64,000 nucleotides of DNA, taken from assembly GCA_027579435.1 (NCBI GenBank), contig JANBPK010000808.1:248001-312000 (forward strand). Direction: 5' to 3'. The position numbers and the translations under genes are program-made. Source of the DNA: Candolleomyces eurysporus (lineage: Eukaryota > Basidiomycota > Agaricomycetes > Agaricales > Psathyrellaceae). Within the stretch, counting starts at the first letter, position 1, and every line of letters begins with the position of its first letter. Positions 44,874 to 56,192 of this stretch are shown here, one piece after another. The notes under the pieces are model-generated. The model did not search any database, was not told where the DNA came from, and was given only the letters and a program-made list of their open reading frames with translations.

Positions 44874-45927
44874 TTAACAGTCGGAGAGAATATCGCTGAC
44901 GACCTCCCAATAATCTTTGTCGACCTTCTCGCTAATCTCTTCCTTGGTGAGCCAGGCGAAATCTTTGACGCGTTTACCATCTACGTCGACCTGACCGGCC
45001 ATGATATGACCCTTGAAGAAGAAGACATGATCCTTGGAGAGCGTCAGTACTCCAGGCTTGCACGATTCGGATATAGAGCAGCGGATCGTACCTGCGGCTC
45101 GTTTGGTGCCGGTTTGGGCTTGTAAAGGCCAATAGGGTTTCGACCAACAATCCAGGTATCCATTTTTTCGCCGCATTCTGCGAAGAGGTCTTTCTGCGCA
45201 GCCTGAAAGCATTTGTGGTCAGCAAACGTTCGGAATACAAGCTTTTCATCACATACTTGGTGCAGCAAGTCACCCTTCTCGAGACCACCTTGAGGGAACC
45301 TCCAGACGTCCTTTCCGTTCTCCTCTGCCAACAGCAGCAAGTAAAGGTTGCGCTGGCCCTTCCTATCCAAGCTTTTCACGTCGTTGGCAAGGTCTGACTT
45401 GTGTGTCCGTGAAGTGAGCTCTTCTCCCTCTCCTTCTTGCTGGGCAAGTTGTTCTACAGCAGCTTTGTCGGCGGCGGCTTTCTCGGGGTCGACATCTTCC
45501 GTAGGCAAAAACGAGGGGCCGAAAGCCCGTTTTTCTCGTTGACGCTCTTCTAAATTGAACCTCGTCTGGAGGAGAGAGCCTTGCTTGAAGTAGAAGTCGT
45601 GAGGGAAGGGGTTCGACAGTGCACGCCGGATACGAGCTTGGTAAGAGTAGAAGGCGGTTTCGAATGGTGTTGGGGTCTTGGTGAGGATTGGAGAACGGTT
45701 CAGAATGACAGCCGTAGAGATTCGAGGCTTCTCAGACNTTTTTTGGCCGTACAGGCTGGGCCACATTTTCTGATGACGCCGGCGAGGAGCTGACCTCAGT
45801 CGCGAACGCGCGACGTGCAGCTGTCGGAGGAAACGGATGAGGAGTCTGCAATAACACCAGCGACAACCGTGGACGACGCACCTCTGGGACAGCTTCCCAC
45901 CTGCTTCAGAACATGTCTTGACAACAT
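44874..45927 (-). CDS. Mitochondrial ribosomal protein mL46 (54S subunit L17, Nudix fold)
   Basis: This is the large-subunit mitoribosomal protein with a Nudix-like fold. A 27-base first exon (MLSRHVLKQ, 45901-45927) is joined to TPHPFPPTAARRAFATEV, a classic mitochondrial presequence. RISTAVILNRSPILTKTPTP, PHDFYFKQGSLLQTRFNLEE and WRFPQGGLEKGDLLHQAAQK follow. The degenerate Nudix box is visible in the last of these. The end is KDYWEVVSDILSDC. The N at 45738 shifts the frame. Dropping it joins the presequence to the body (QPVRPKKSEKPRIST). Three introns are clear. The neighbour V-ATPase subunit H is divergent, with 158 bases between starts. Confidence 0.88.
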
Positions 45928-46085
45928 CCGCGAAATTTCAAGCGACCTCGTCACCGTACTTGACGTGGAGGACTTGCAGACGAAATGGTAGAAAACTAAC
46001 CGTGGCGAGTCATGTGATCAGACTTTGCATCCACTTTGAGCAATCCTGATCTAGCCTTGGTAGAGCTCTGCTCTTGTCCTTGACC

Positions 46086-47941
46086 ATGTCTTTATCCTTG
46101 CTTTCCAATGCCTATTTAGAGGAGACCACCAACAAGACCAGAGCAAAGCCAGTGCCATGGGAGGTAGATGCCGTCGCTTGGAACCGCCATAATGGCCAAC
46201 AGTTAACGGAGATATGCTCTTAGGGATACCAAAGGGCCGACCTTGTTACAGCAGAAGAGCTGGCCCTCATCAAGCGAGTCGATCGCCAACCGAGAGCAAG
46301 GGTAGAGTCTGTACTTCTCTCCGAGGGAGGGACGTATGCCTTGCTCTATCTCTCCCTGCTCAAGAAGTTGCAGCGAGTAGATACGATGCAATGCCTGCTC
46401 GTCCTCATCGCCGACGCCCTCACTGGTCAGCGGAACTTCATTTGCGACGGGGACATCTTGAAGCTTACACTTGATCAATAAAGATCACGAAGAACGTATC
46501 CCGCTGTTCACGCGTACCAACCAGGTTGATTCCGATCTTCCCTACGTTCCCTTGCTCAAGTTCGTATCTAACTCAGTTGATGCGAGAATGTCACGGCTCA
46601 CGCAGAAACCAGGGCTTTAGACGCTTCAGATGAATTCGTCCAACTGAAGGCGGCCCAGATCCTGACGCTCCTTTTAAGGTCGGCTCTCTGGCATCTATAT
46701 CGCCTCGGTTTGCTGAACAAGGCTACAGTGCAGAGACAACCTCTCTTCCTTTGCGACAGGCCCATTCCTTTGTCAACACTCTATCGACCTTCATTCAAAG
46801 TCCATCACAGAATAGGCGCAATGTATCTGTTCAATGCCTAGAGTCTTTGCTGACTCGCCCTGAGTGTCGTCAAGCAGTATGGGAGATTCCCGCACTCGTT
46901 CAAGCGTCAGTGTCTTTCTGAACCTCGGGGCCTGCATTCAACTGAATATCTCACACAGTTTCGTCGACATCCTCAAGAAGAATCCAGGGCCTCAAATGAA
47001 CTACCAAATCGCCTTTTGCATTTGGTTGTTGTCGTTTGAGCAGAATATCGCCGAGCAGATCAATAAGTGCGTTGTTTCATCTCCTATCTGGCTTCGTTCC
47101 TCTGATATTCCGCGTTCAGACGATACGATATCATCGCACGACTTGTCGAGGTAGCGCAAGAGGCAGTGAAAGAGAAAGTGGTCCGAGTAATCGTTGCAAC
47201 ATTCCGCGTACGTCCCCGTCAATCAGAAGTCTGCCCCTCTTTCCTTTCCTGATGTGAGAGGCAGAATCTGGTGGTCAAAGCACCGTCTGCAAACCTACCC
47301 GCTATGTTGGTTTGTCAGCTCCTACCATACACGAAAAATCTGGCTACGCGGAAATGGTCAGATGAAGATATCATAGAGGATATTAACTTCCTCAAGGACG
47401 AGTTGACCACTCGCTTTGAGAGTTTGACGTATGCCAGCTATTTTTATAGTTTGTGTGGTAGTAATTGACAACTTTCAACACAGGACCTACGATGAATATA
47501 CCTCTGAATTGGAATCTGGACATCTTTCCTGGACGCCTGTTCACGAGTCAGAGGAGTTCTGGAAAGAGAATGCCATCAGGCTCAATGAGAAGGATTACGA
47601 GCAGTTGAAGTATGATTCTTCTTCAGATTTCGAATAAATCCGTCTAACGACACGCACTCAGGAAACTGATTCAACTACTGAAGGAATCGGAAGATCCCAT
47701 CGTCTTGGCGGTGGCTTCACACGACCTTGGGCAATACGTCAAATACTACGAGCGGGGTAGAAAGTATGTGTTTTCCATCATACCTGTCCGTTGATAGCAC
47801 TCATCCTTTCTTAGGATTGTCACTGATCTCGGTGGAAAGACAAGAGTCATGCAATTGCTCACGCACCAGAACCCAGACGTTCGCTATCGAGCCCTTCTTT
47901 CAGTCCAGCAGATTGTTAGCCAACCATGGCTTTCTGCATGA
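46086..47941 (+). CDS. VMA13: V-type proton ATPase subunit H
   Basis: Subunit H is the armadillo-like regulatory subunit of the V1 sector, which couples V1 to Vo and inhibits free V1. The start is [20 protein letters not shown], followed by [20 protein letters not shown]. Later text includes [40 protein letters not shown] and [35 protein letters not shown] and [20 protein letters not shown] come next. The C-terminal domain is [20 protein letters not shown], then [18 protein letters not shown], and it ends [11 protein letters not shown]. About ten short introns are present. The product is about 440 residues, the normal family size, and faces the stop of TRAPPC13. Confidence 0.94.
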
Positions 47942-48063
47942 GGGTCCTCGCCCTCTATGTGTCACGAACCTATACATAAGCATTCGCATCTACGAGACGA
48001 GGCGTACTATATTACATGTGGAATACAGGGAGCTTCAGCCAATGATTGAATGCAGTCAACCCA

Positions 48064-50151
48064 TCATGTGGACACCCATGTTTCTGCAATGACATCGTAT
48101 TCCTTCAAAGTTTGGGCCTTCGTCTGCGAAGTCTGGTCGATTTCGAATTCTTGAAAGTCAGATGTGCCCTTGTCTTGGACCAATAAAACTCGCAGACCCC
48201 CGACACGACAAAAGCCAGGCTTTGTAGGGACGAAGGTCAGTTGGAAGTCCTGCACAATTGGGTTGGTCGGGGTCCCAGCATCGCCTGAGGAGATTTGAAC
48301 GGGTGGCAGGACTATTGCCGACGAGCCCATCGGAAGGACGCCGCTCGAGTTGCCCTTGAGCTCATCATGCCCATCGAAGTACGGTGGCGGAAGGATTGGC
48401 ACGGTCGTATCATGCTTTGGGGCTTCATCGGGAGCCTGGGGAGTACGCGTTCCATCCGGCGATTGAGATCGGAACGATGCATCCAAAATCTTCTGGTGTG
48501 CCAATGCGTAGTTGAAGGCGGCGGTCGCTGACGACGGTGTTGAGAAACCTGATGAAGACTGGCGAGGGCTTACAACTTCTGGTACTGCCGGCTGCGGTTG
48601 GATTGGGGAGACCTTTGGAACTTGCAGATGCTGTATTGCAAACACCAACTTGCGCATCGCAAAATTCTTCAGCGGCATCCCTGAGGACGCTACCAGTTGA
48701 AGGGCGACAGTGAACGGCCTTTCCACTTTAATATCATCTCGGGGTATGTGTTTGACAATTAAATGGACGTCTAAGTCTGATTGCGGCTGAGAGGGTGCTT
48801 GAGCAATCTGAGGGGATTGGGGATGAGCTATCTGAGAGATGGAGCCAGTACGATTTTGAAACGGTGACGCTGGTCGTGGGGCAGGTGGTGGCGAAGTCGG
48901 TCGGGATGTTTGAGGAGACTGGGGACGTGAGATAGAACCACCAACAGTGCGCTTCAAATACGAAGGCACCGCTGATGCGGGAGGTGGTGCAGTCGGGAAA
49001 GGAATTCGCCTGGTAAGCATGGAGGTGAGCAACCGGCCTGGTTCCCCAAATGATGATCGCCAGGAGATGTCGAGCCTCCCAAGAGGAGTGATGCTACCAG
49101 GGGTGAGAGTGGGGGGCACAGTAGTGCTGGTTTTTGTTCTGAGGATATAGATATACTGCCGGGTGTCTTGTGGCTGCATGATGGCCAATGCACCAGAGAA
49201 TATGGATGTGGTTTTATCATCGTCTTTGTAATTGGCGTCTTCTACATCCCAGTCTTCAGTGCATTCGAATCGCATCCTCTCGAAATACATGGGCTCCTGT
49301 GTGAGGTTTTGGATGTGAACTTCGAGGAAGATCTTATCTCGTTCCTCTAGAGAAAGGAGGGCGGTCGGTGACTTTGCAGCATGAACTTTGGTCTTTACAG
49401 ACAAAGGATTCGTGACCTAAATAACGTGTTTGTCACGTCGATAGATATTACTTGTAGATGTGCACTTTCTTACCGCGAATTTGTAAAACTTGCGGAAGGT
49501 CACCAAAGAAGGGTCATTTGCGTCTTCTCCGGCTCCAGGTATTGGTCTCGCGTTAGGGGGAAGTCGATAGGTCACGGTGCAGGCCAGAACATGTTGACCG
49601 AGCTCCTTGATTTCGTGATGTACAACACTCTCAAAAGTACCCCCTCCAGGCAGTGTGAGACCTGGCTTGCCGTCTTCCATTTCCGCGAGAGTCACTTTCG
49701 CAGTGATGGTCTGCATCTCCACCTTGACCTGCGCTACTTCAATATCTGACTGCGCCTCGTTGTTCACGCATAGACAACTCGAGAATGTTTCGCCCAACTG
49801 GATGGTACCGAATGCAGATGGCAGCGTCAACAGGTCGGAAGCATGGGTTAAGTCGCGAAGCGTTTTAGGGTGACCTGGGAGTGGGGTCGCTCCTTGGAGA
49901 GAAAGAATGTGTCCGGAAGAGTGTGCCTTTCCATATTCCCGTGAGATTCTACTACGAGGTTTGAGATGAAGAGAAATATACCGAGAAACTGGGCGAACTG
50001 GAATAAAATGGCTGCCATGCACTGGCCAACTCTGGTCGCTGCAAGTTACTCCTTGAATTGGTCAACGTCGCGGGCAAGACTAGAACCTTTTCCTTACAGA
50101 GACTCTCATAACCTTGAGAGATAAGAAATGCGCCGGTCCATCGCTGGCCAT
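48064..50151 (-). CDS. TRAPP complex subunit TRAPPC13 (DUF974)
   Basis: This is a subunit of the TRAPP tethering complexes that act in Golgi and autophagy traffic. Exon 1 is MASDGPAHFLSLKVMRVS. Exon 2 is RPELASAWQPFYSSSPSF. Exon 3 includes LLTLPSAFGTIQLGETFSSC and LCVNNEAQSDIEVAQVKVEM, the DUF974 core. The long last exon starts at about 49404 and holds HIQNLTQEPMYFERMRFECT. A Ser/Pro/Gln-rich region encoded near 48780-48950 follows, then PTKPGFCRVGGLRVLL and the end KEYDVIAETWVST. The low-complexity insert makes it longer than animal TRAPPC13. Three introns are present. Confidence 0.88.
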
Positions 50152-50181
50152 GACTGGTAGTACGCTGATGATGGTAGTGGT

Positions 50182-50391
50182 TCAACAAGCGCTCGTCGCG
50201 GCGACACCGTCGACATCATCCCGTTGATCAGGTTCCTTAAGTTCGGTCCGCTGCGTTCCAACTTCATGCCAGATTATTTCCGGGAGTTCTTTATCTTCTG
50301 GGCCAACTGGAGGCATATCGGTTAAATGCTTTTCGCTCTCTTGGGTGTGGTGAAGGACATATCTAATCGTCAAGACTAGCTTTGCCTCCAT
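50182..50391 (-). pseudogene. 5' fragment of a truncated STE11-like kinase gene
   Basis: The fragment encodes MPPVGPEDKELPEIIW and HEVGTQRTELKEPDQRDDVD. These match the first exon of the truncated kinase gene at 53170 ([20 protein letters not shown] and onward). The DNA identity continues upstream of that start codon to about 50490. No kinase domain follows: the sequence instead meets the start of TRAPPC13. It is best read as a leftover of a further duplicate. Confidence 0.65.
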
Positions 50392-50767
50392 GGCTGAGGT
50401 CTAGTATCGACGCATGTGCTATTATGATCGTTGCGTTGTCAAGTTCCTACACTACCGGAACGGTGCGGTCGTTTATGGTCGTTTATGGCACCCATGGAAA
50501 CGTTTGTCGAGGAGATCGGTCGGGACCTTATCGGGCTTGGTGAGGTTGACGACATTGCTTGGTCAGACACGACCGCTCGGAGGATCCTTATAACAGCTAC
50601 CTGGGACAAGGCTGTGGTCATCATCGCTCTCTCTTTCCCTCTTGTACAGTAACTCTACAGGTGAGCATTCAACCGTCCTGGGTCCCGATCCAAGGGAAGC
50701 CAGACCGTCTGTGGACAGGGGCTCACTCTTGAAAGACCGTTCTTCTTCACGGAATCGGATATTTATC
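50392..50767. promoter_or_regulatory. ATX1 upstream region containing duplicated sequence
   Basis: This 376-base interval precedes ATX1. Its left part (50392-50490) resembles 53171-53340, upstream of the truncated kinase, including a shared gtttatg...gtttat segment. No other gene is seen. Confidence 0.4.
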
Positions 50768-51228
50768 ATGGTGAGCATCCACTTCGTATCGTTGGGACTC
50801 CTTGAGTCGTTGGGCTCACCCCATATCTACAGTCTGAGCACACGTATAAATTCGATGTCAAGGTTAACCCGTCGCTGAGATCGCATGAAATACCGTCTCT
50901 GATTACCATTATCACCTAGATGACTTGCGGTGGATGCTCCGGCGCAGTCACTCGGGTGCTAGAGAAGGCCAAGGCTGATGGTACGCCCCGTTCCCTTGAA
51001 CTGAATGGCATTGGTCTTTGACGGCGGGTTGAATTGAAGGCGTTACATCGTACGACGTCAGCCTCGAGAAACAGGAAGTCGTCGTGAAGGGGTCCATCCC
51101 GTACGACGATGTGTTGGCCAAGATCAAGAAGACCGGCAAGGAGGCAAGTCTACATGTGTGCTTAGAGCTTACCAGTTGGAACTGATGATATCGTCGAATA
51201 GGTTCGCTCTGGTGTCGTGGTCGAGTGA
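50768..51228 (+). CDS. ATX1: Copper chaperone Atx1
   Basis: Atx1 carries Cu(I) from uptake systems to the Ccc2-type copper ATPase at the Golgi. The spliced protein has about 72 residues. Exon 1 is the start codon alone, followed by a donor (gtgagc). Exon 2 (from 50833) gives SEHTYKFDVK, and exon 3 gives MTCGGCSGAVTRVLEKAKAD with the MxCxxC copper site. Exon 4 gives VTSYDVSLEKQEVVVKGSIP and then LAKIKKTGKE. The last exon (51202-51228) gives VRSGVVVE. The last intron (51144-51201) has a GC donor (gcaagt). Without splicing it the protein would end after about 14 other residues, losing the conserved KKTGKEVRSG. Confidence 0.9.
51144..51201 (+). other. GC-AG intron in ATX1
   Basis: The exon ends GAG at 51143 and the intron begins gcaagt, matching the usual donor except for C at position 2. 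It ends aatag at 51201. Removing it gives the conserved KKTGKEVRSG. Confidence 0.75.
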
Positions 51229-51249
51229 TTGCGAAATGAATCGCACACG

Positions 51250-51625
51250 CACAGGATTTGTATCATATTTTTAACTTCGTGGAATAAGGCTGGAATTTGG
51301 TTTCTCAATTGGATAACTTTCTTCGATCCTGACCGTTTTCGAACCTATGAGGGACGAATGGTCCCAAGTGAGCGCAAGAAATTGAGGATGAGACTGAATG
51401 GCTCGAAAACTGGCTTCAGGGTAGTAGAACTCTTGCTGTGTGTACGGCTTTAGCGGCGTGTTTCGTCCATGAAGAGGCGAGAATCGTGTCTAAGATTATT
51501 TCCAGAGAAATTTAAATGGAATTAGAGGCATGTCCTTTGGGGCAGATGGAGTTGTCAGCGGAGGATTCAATGGCAACAGTTCTAACCTTTTCTTGCTCCA
51601 AGTCACGCTCTCAAACTGGGCAATG
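51250..51625. repeat. Duplicated flank, copy X1
   Basis: This stretch closely resembles 53415-53757 in the same orientation. It shares long identical runs such as atatttttaacttcgtgga and cttgctgtgtgtacggcttt. The end shared by both copies is tccaagtcacgctctcaaac. Small insertions and deletions separate the copies. It lies between ATX1 and the truncated kinase. Confidence 0.85.
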
Positions 51626-51839
51626 AAGAAGTGAGAGGGGTCGTTACAATACAGAACGCTGTGTGCGTTGTGTGAAATAAATCCTCGGGATTCGATCTGA
51701 CAGAAGAAAGACCCCGAGGCAGCAGGGGTGTCCAGTAGTAAAACAATAATNAAAAAGAAAAGAGCCAACAAACAAATAGCGTGCGGGGAATCTTGAGAAA
51801 GCCCTGGGTGACTGAATATGAAAGAGGGAGGCTACGGTA

Positions 51840-53170
51840 TTATAACGAAGGTATAGAGTCAGTTGCAGGCAAAGAATCCTTCTCCTTGAATCCCTTCGCA
51901 ATCCATGGGTGTTGAAGGAGCTCAGCGGCTCCTGGCCGGGCCTCGTGGTTGATTTCGAATGTGCGCTGCAGGAAATCTTGTGCCTCGGCTGCGATACCAG
52001 ACGGAATCGCTGGCTTGGCAGAAGAACCGATCTAATGAAAGCCGTTCAAAAATTTGACTTGCATGTGAACAGAAGTGAGGACGAACCTTGAATATGGCTT
52101 GCATCTGTGTTAACTGAGCCCACGGGTGTTCACCCGTCAACATCTCGACGACAAGACACCCCACACTCCAAATATCAGCTTTCTTGGTGTGTCCGGTCTG
52201 CTTCACCACTTCAGGGGCCATCCAGAACACAGAGCCTTGTAAAGAAGGTCGGTCGCCACCAAGAAGATCTGACGGGGAACAAAGATAAGCGCAAAGAATA
52301 GGATCATGGCAACAAGAACTCACAGTCATCCACTTTCTTAGGAGTGCCGAAATAGGAGATTTTAGCGCCGCCTTTGTTGTCGACGAGGATATTGGCGCCC
52401 TTGATATCACGGTGGATGATATCACGCTCATGGAGGTAATCCAGACCCTGCAGAATTTGCGGGACAAAGTTTATGACCAAGTTCTCTTCGAAAGCCCCGT
52501 AATTTGAGAGGAGAGTAGCGACCGATCCACCAGGGACGTATTCGAGGAAGATGCTGAGGAATTCTTCGTCCAATGAAGAGTCTTAAAAACAACAAAATAA
52601 GCAGCTGGCTTTGGCACTGGATTGAGTAAGACTTACAGAGGTACCGTACGATGTTTTCGTGTTGCAAGTTTTTGAGGAGCTCGATCTCAGTTTCCAATGC
52701 GGTGAGCATACTCTTCCGGCGTTCTTGGTTCGGACGAGATCCAGTAGGAAGCTCAACTTGCTTGACAGCCATGAGGAGACCACTACTAGCATCCATTCCG
52801 AGATAGACCTTTCCAAGGGAACCAGCACCAATTAAAGCACCTTTGATCCATTTCTTGGCTAGGGGCGTATACGTCAAAAATTTGAAGAGATTCATATATA
52901 TGTATACGAGGTGCACTCACTGCCAGTTTGAACAGAAATACCAACATCGCTCTCTTTAGCTTCATCCACCTCATTGTCGTCGGCATTCAAAGTCGTCCCT
53001 TTAACGTCATTGTCCACAGTATCGTCGTCATCATCCTCATCTTCGTGAAGCGGCGACGCCGTGTCGACACCATCTCGTTGGTCAGGGCCATTAGGCTCAG
53101 TCCGCTGCGTTCCAAGTTCATGCAAGATTTCCCCCAGGAGTTCTCTGTCCTCTGGGCCAACTGAAGGCAT
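51840..53170 (-). CDS. Truncated STE11 paralogue, predicted pseudokinase
   Basis: The gene is a partial copy of STE11 (56561-60334). It starts [20 protein letters not shown] and keeps a shortened acidic tract. The whole kinase domain then follows: [15 protein letters not shown] (glycine loop), [10 protein letters not shown] (Lys kept), [16 protein letters not shown] (HRD kept) and [12 protein letters not shown]. The DFG motif reads [10 protein letters not shown], where the intact paralogue has [10 protein letters not shown], so the metal-binding Asp is Tyr. Another change is VRNFVRQ to VINFVPQ. The SAM and ubiquitin-like domains are absent. The intron positions of the parent are kept, although one acceptor has changed from TAG to AAG (about 52581). 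No stop or frameshift interrupts the spliced frame. It may be a regulatory pseudokinase or a young pseudogene. Confidence 0.75.
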
Positions 53171-53815
53171 ATCGGTTGAATGCTATCACTCTCTTGAAGG
53201 CTGCCTAGTCAAGGTCTAGTACGACGCATGTGCGATTAATTCGATTGCTGCGGCGTTGCCAAGATACTACCGGAGAGGAGTGGTTGTTTATGCTAGTTTA
53301 TAGCAAGTTCATAGCGCCCATTCCTATGCAGCTGTTCTGGCAGTGTCCATGTGTGTTCGAGGTGAAACGTGGAAAGAGCTGTGTACTTGGGGAATTTTGG
53401 CCAAGGTATTAAGCACAGGATTTGTGTGATATTTTTAACTTCGTGGAACAAGGCTGGGATTTGGTTTCTCAATTGGATAACTTGGTTCGATCCTGACCGC
53501 GGAACGAATAGTCCCCGAAGATGAGGCTGAGGAGCCCGAACATTAGCATCTGGCTTCGACGAGGTTCAGGGTAGTAGGACTCTTGCTGTGTGTACGGCTT
53601 TAGCGGCGTGTTTCGTTCATGAAGTCGCGAGAGTTGTGGATACCCTTGGTTGTACGAGAGATATGTCCTTCAGGGCAGATGGAATAGGCAGCAGGATTTG
53701 ATGGCAACAATTCCAAACTTTTCTTGCTCCAAGTCACGCTCTCAAACTGGCAACATTTAGATTTACAAGCACCAAACTCAAGGCGTTTGGCTGCATTCTA
53801 GTCCCTCATTATAGG
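53171..53815. other. Intergenic region with duplicated segments, no gene seen
   Basis: 53171-53340 resembles the region upstream of ATX1 (50392-50490), and 53415-53757 is copy X2 of the duplicated flank. The ATX1 gene that should lie between them by comparison with the other copy is missing. The last 60 bases precede the TRM1 start. Confidence 0.55.
53415..53757. repeat. Duplicated flank, copy X2
   Basis: This is the partner of 51250-51625. It ends 59 bases before the TRM1 start, whereas copy X1 runs directly into the 3' flank of the truncated kinase. This difference shows that the two duplicated blocks have lost different genes. Confidence 0.85.
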
Positions 53816-56192
53816 ATGGCCAGCACCGCTGCCTCTGCTAAGGAGGTTCCCGAGGGATACGTCCTTCACACCGAAAACACGTCGCACATCCTGTTGGACG
53901 CTAACGCCGCCTTCCTCAACCCTGTCCAAGAATTTAATCGAGATCTCAGCGTCGCTTCAATACGTGTGTGGAGCGAAGAGCTCAACAGGGAGAAAGAAGC
54001 GCGGTGGAGGCAGAAACTTGAGAGGAGACAAAAGTCGAAGGAGAAAAGCCATGCCGCTAAACGTATGAAAGGTGCAGTTCTCGCATAAACAAGTTCCGAA
54101 TGGACAGCGTACGAACCTCTAATAGTAGAAACCTCTTCAGAATCCGTGGTGGACGAAGCGGAAACGTCTACTCTACAGTCCTCATCAGAGACCCCTGCCA
54201 ACGTCCGTATCCGTTTCTTCTTGGATCGGGACATGCGTCATAAATTCTCAAGCACAGTACCCACCGTACAGATTTACCATCCTCGAAGCACTGTCTGCTA
54301 CGGGGCTGAGAGCACTGCGATACGCCAAAGAAATTCCCTTGCTGAAGTACGTGATTACATCATGACTACAGCGTCCTTTGTGCTGAGCATTAGCTTTTGC
54401 AGAGATGTCATTGCCAACGATTTGTCTCCGGCTGCAGTTGAAGCAATGCACCGTAATGTCCGATACAACGGCTTGGATGAACAAAAGACCTTACAACCGG
54501 ACGGAAGCGAGACGGTCATCCCGGCGAAAGTCAAAGTCAATGAGGGGGATGCCTGGTAAGATCAAGTCCTCAAACTTCTGAGTCAAGCTGACTCGTCTGC
54601 CAGTTCTCTGATGTATAGTCACCGAGAGGAGAAGAACCGCGTCGACGTTATTGACTTGGATCCTTACGGGACTGCCTCACCCTTCATTGACGGTGCAGTC
54701 CAAGCTGTCAAGGATGGCGGTGAGCAATACAGTCTTGATAATGGACATGAACATTTGATGACGGCCGTCTAGGTCTGCTTTGCGTAACATGTACCGATCT
54801 CGCAGTTCTTGCTACGAATAACTACCCAGAAAAATGGTATGAAGCCCCTTCATTCTGATATATCATCGACTGACAGTTCGCAGTTTCTCTAATTACGGCG
54901 GTGTTCCAGTGAAAGCAGAGTACTCTCACGAAGCGGTTTGTCTCCCTCTTTTCATCCTTCAGTTGAGTCTTAACGTCCCCGGCAGGCGTTGCGTCTTCTA
55001 CTTAACACGCTTTCCACTTCCGCCGCCCGATACGGAAGATACATTACACCTCTTCTGTCTCTCTCGATAGATTTCTACATTCGAGTCTTCGTTCGAGTAG
55101 ACACCAGTCCGTCTGAGGTGAAAAAGTCGTTGACGTGAGTCCTTTCTAACCGCTTTCGTTATCTGACCTGACTGGAAAACAGGAAAACCTCTACGATATA
55201 CGTGTGCTCATCATGCCAATCCTTCTACAATCAACCACTTGGAAGAGTCATGGAAAAGAAACACGATAAGTCCGGTCATGTAAATCATCTGCTCAAGACC
55301 CACCAAAATACCATTCCGGCTAAGTGTGAAGAGTGCGAGGGTGCTTTGCATGTCGGTCAGTTTCCGTATATCTTTCTCTCCTAAATGAGCAGGGCTAAAG
55401 GCACTCAAACAGCTGGTCCTATGTGGAATGGACCTCTGCACGACCAAGCCTTCATGGAAAAGATGCTAGAGCACGTCGACAACAATTCCGACCACTATGG
55501 AACATACGCCCGTATGAAAGGAATGCTCACAGTCGCCAAGGAGGTACAACGACTACTTGTCTAGTGGCCGCTGTTTCTGACAAACAAGCTTTCAGGAACT
55601 CAACGATTCTCTATTTTACTTTGTTCCTGGCAAAGTCGCCGGTCACTTCCACTGCGAGACTCCATCACTGAATGAAATTGCGTATGTTATATCGAAGGAA
55701 ACATCTCACTCTATCTCAATGCTAACATCCACTCAGATCTGCTCTCTTAAACGCTGGGTTCAAAGTTTCACGGTCCCATGCCAGTCCTGGATCTCTAAAG
55801 ACCAACGCTGGGAATCGTGACATCCACGACATATACAGAGCATTCATCAAAACCCATCCTGTCAAAATGGACAAGGTATCACCTTCGTCTCCAGCAGCCA
55901 AGTTGCTGGCAAAAGAACCTCGGTACGAAATCCCACTCATCTATCTAAACGCCAATCAACACATCAGAGAGTTCTAATTCTCATTTACTCCACTCTCTTT
56001 ATCAGTTTGACTATAGACTTTACGTCGCATCCAGATTCAGTAACAGCCGCCGGCAAGGTCAAGCTCGTCCGGTACCAAGAAAACCCCGCTCCCAACTGGG
56101 GACCGGGAAAGAAAGCAACGGGCAAGTCGAACGCGGCTCTGAAGCGCAAACGCCCAGACGACGAAACCGCCGAAGCTGATAAAATGCCTTGA
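53816..56192 (+). CDS. TRM1: tRNA (guanine(26)-N2)-dimethyltransferase
   Basis: Trm1 makes m2,2G26 in cytosolic and mitochondrial tRNAs. The start is [20 protein letters not shown]. The next parts are [20 protein letters not shown], the SAM-site region [20 protein letters not shown], and [20 protein letters not shown]. The catalytic-region motif is [40 protein letters not shown] and [20 protein letters not shown] follow. A Cys-rich zinc site has CSSCQSF and CEECEGALH. The C-terminal end is basic ([20 protein letters not shown]). An apparent stop at 54086 is avoided by a 45-base intron from 54062. About ten introns are present. Confidence 0.93.

Noticed and set aside
54062..54106. A stop codon (54086) inside TRM1, suggesting a pseudogene
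   Set aside because: A 45-base intron from 54062 with GT-AG ends removes it and keeps the frame into the conserved SAM region.
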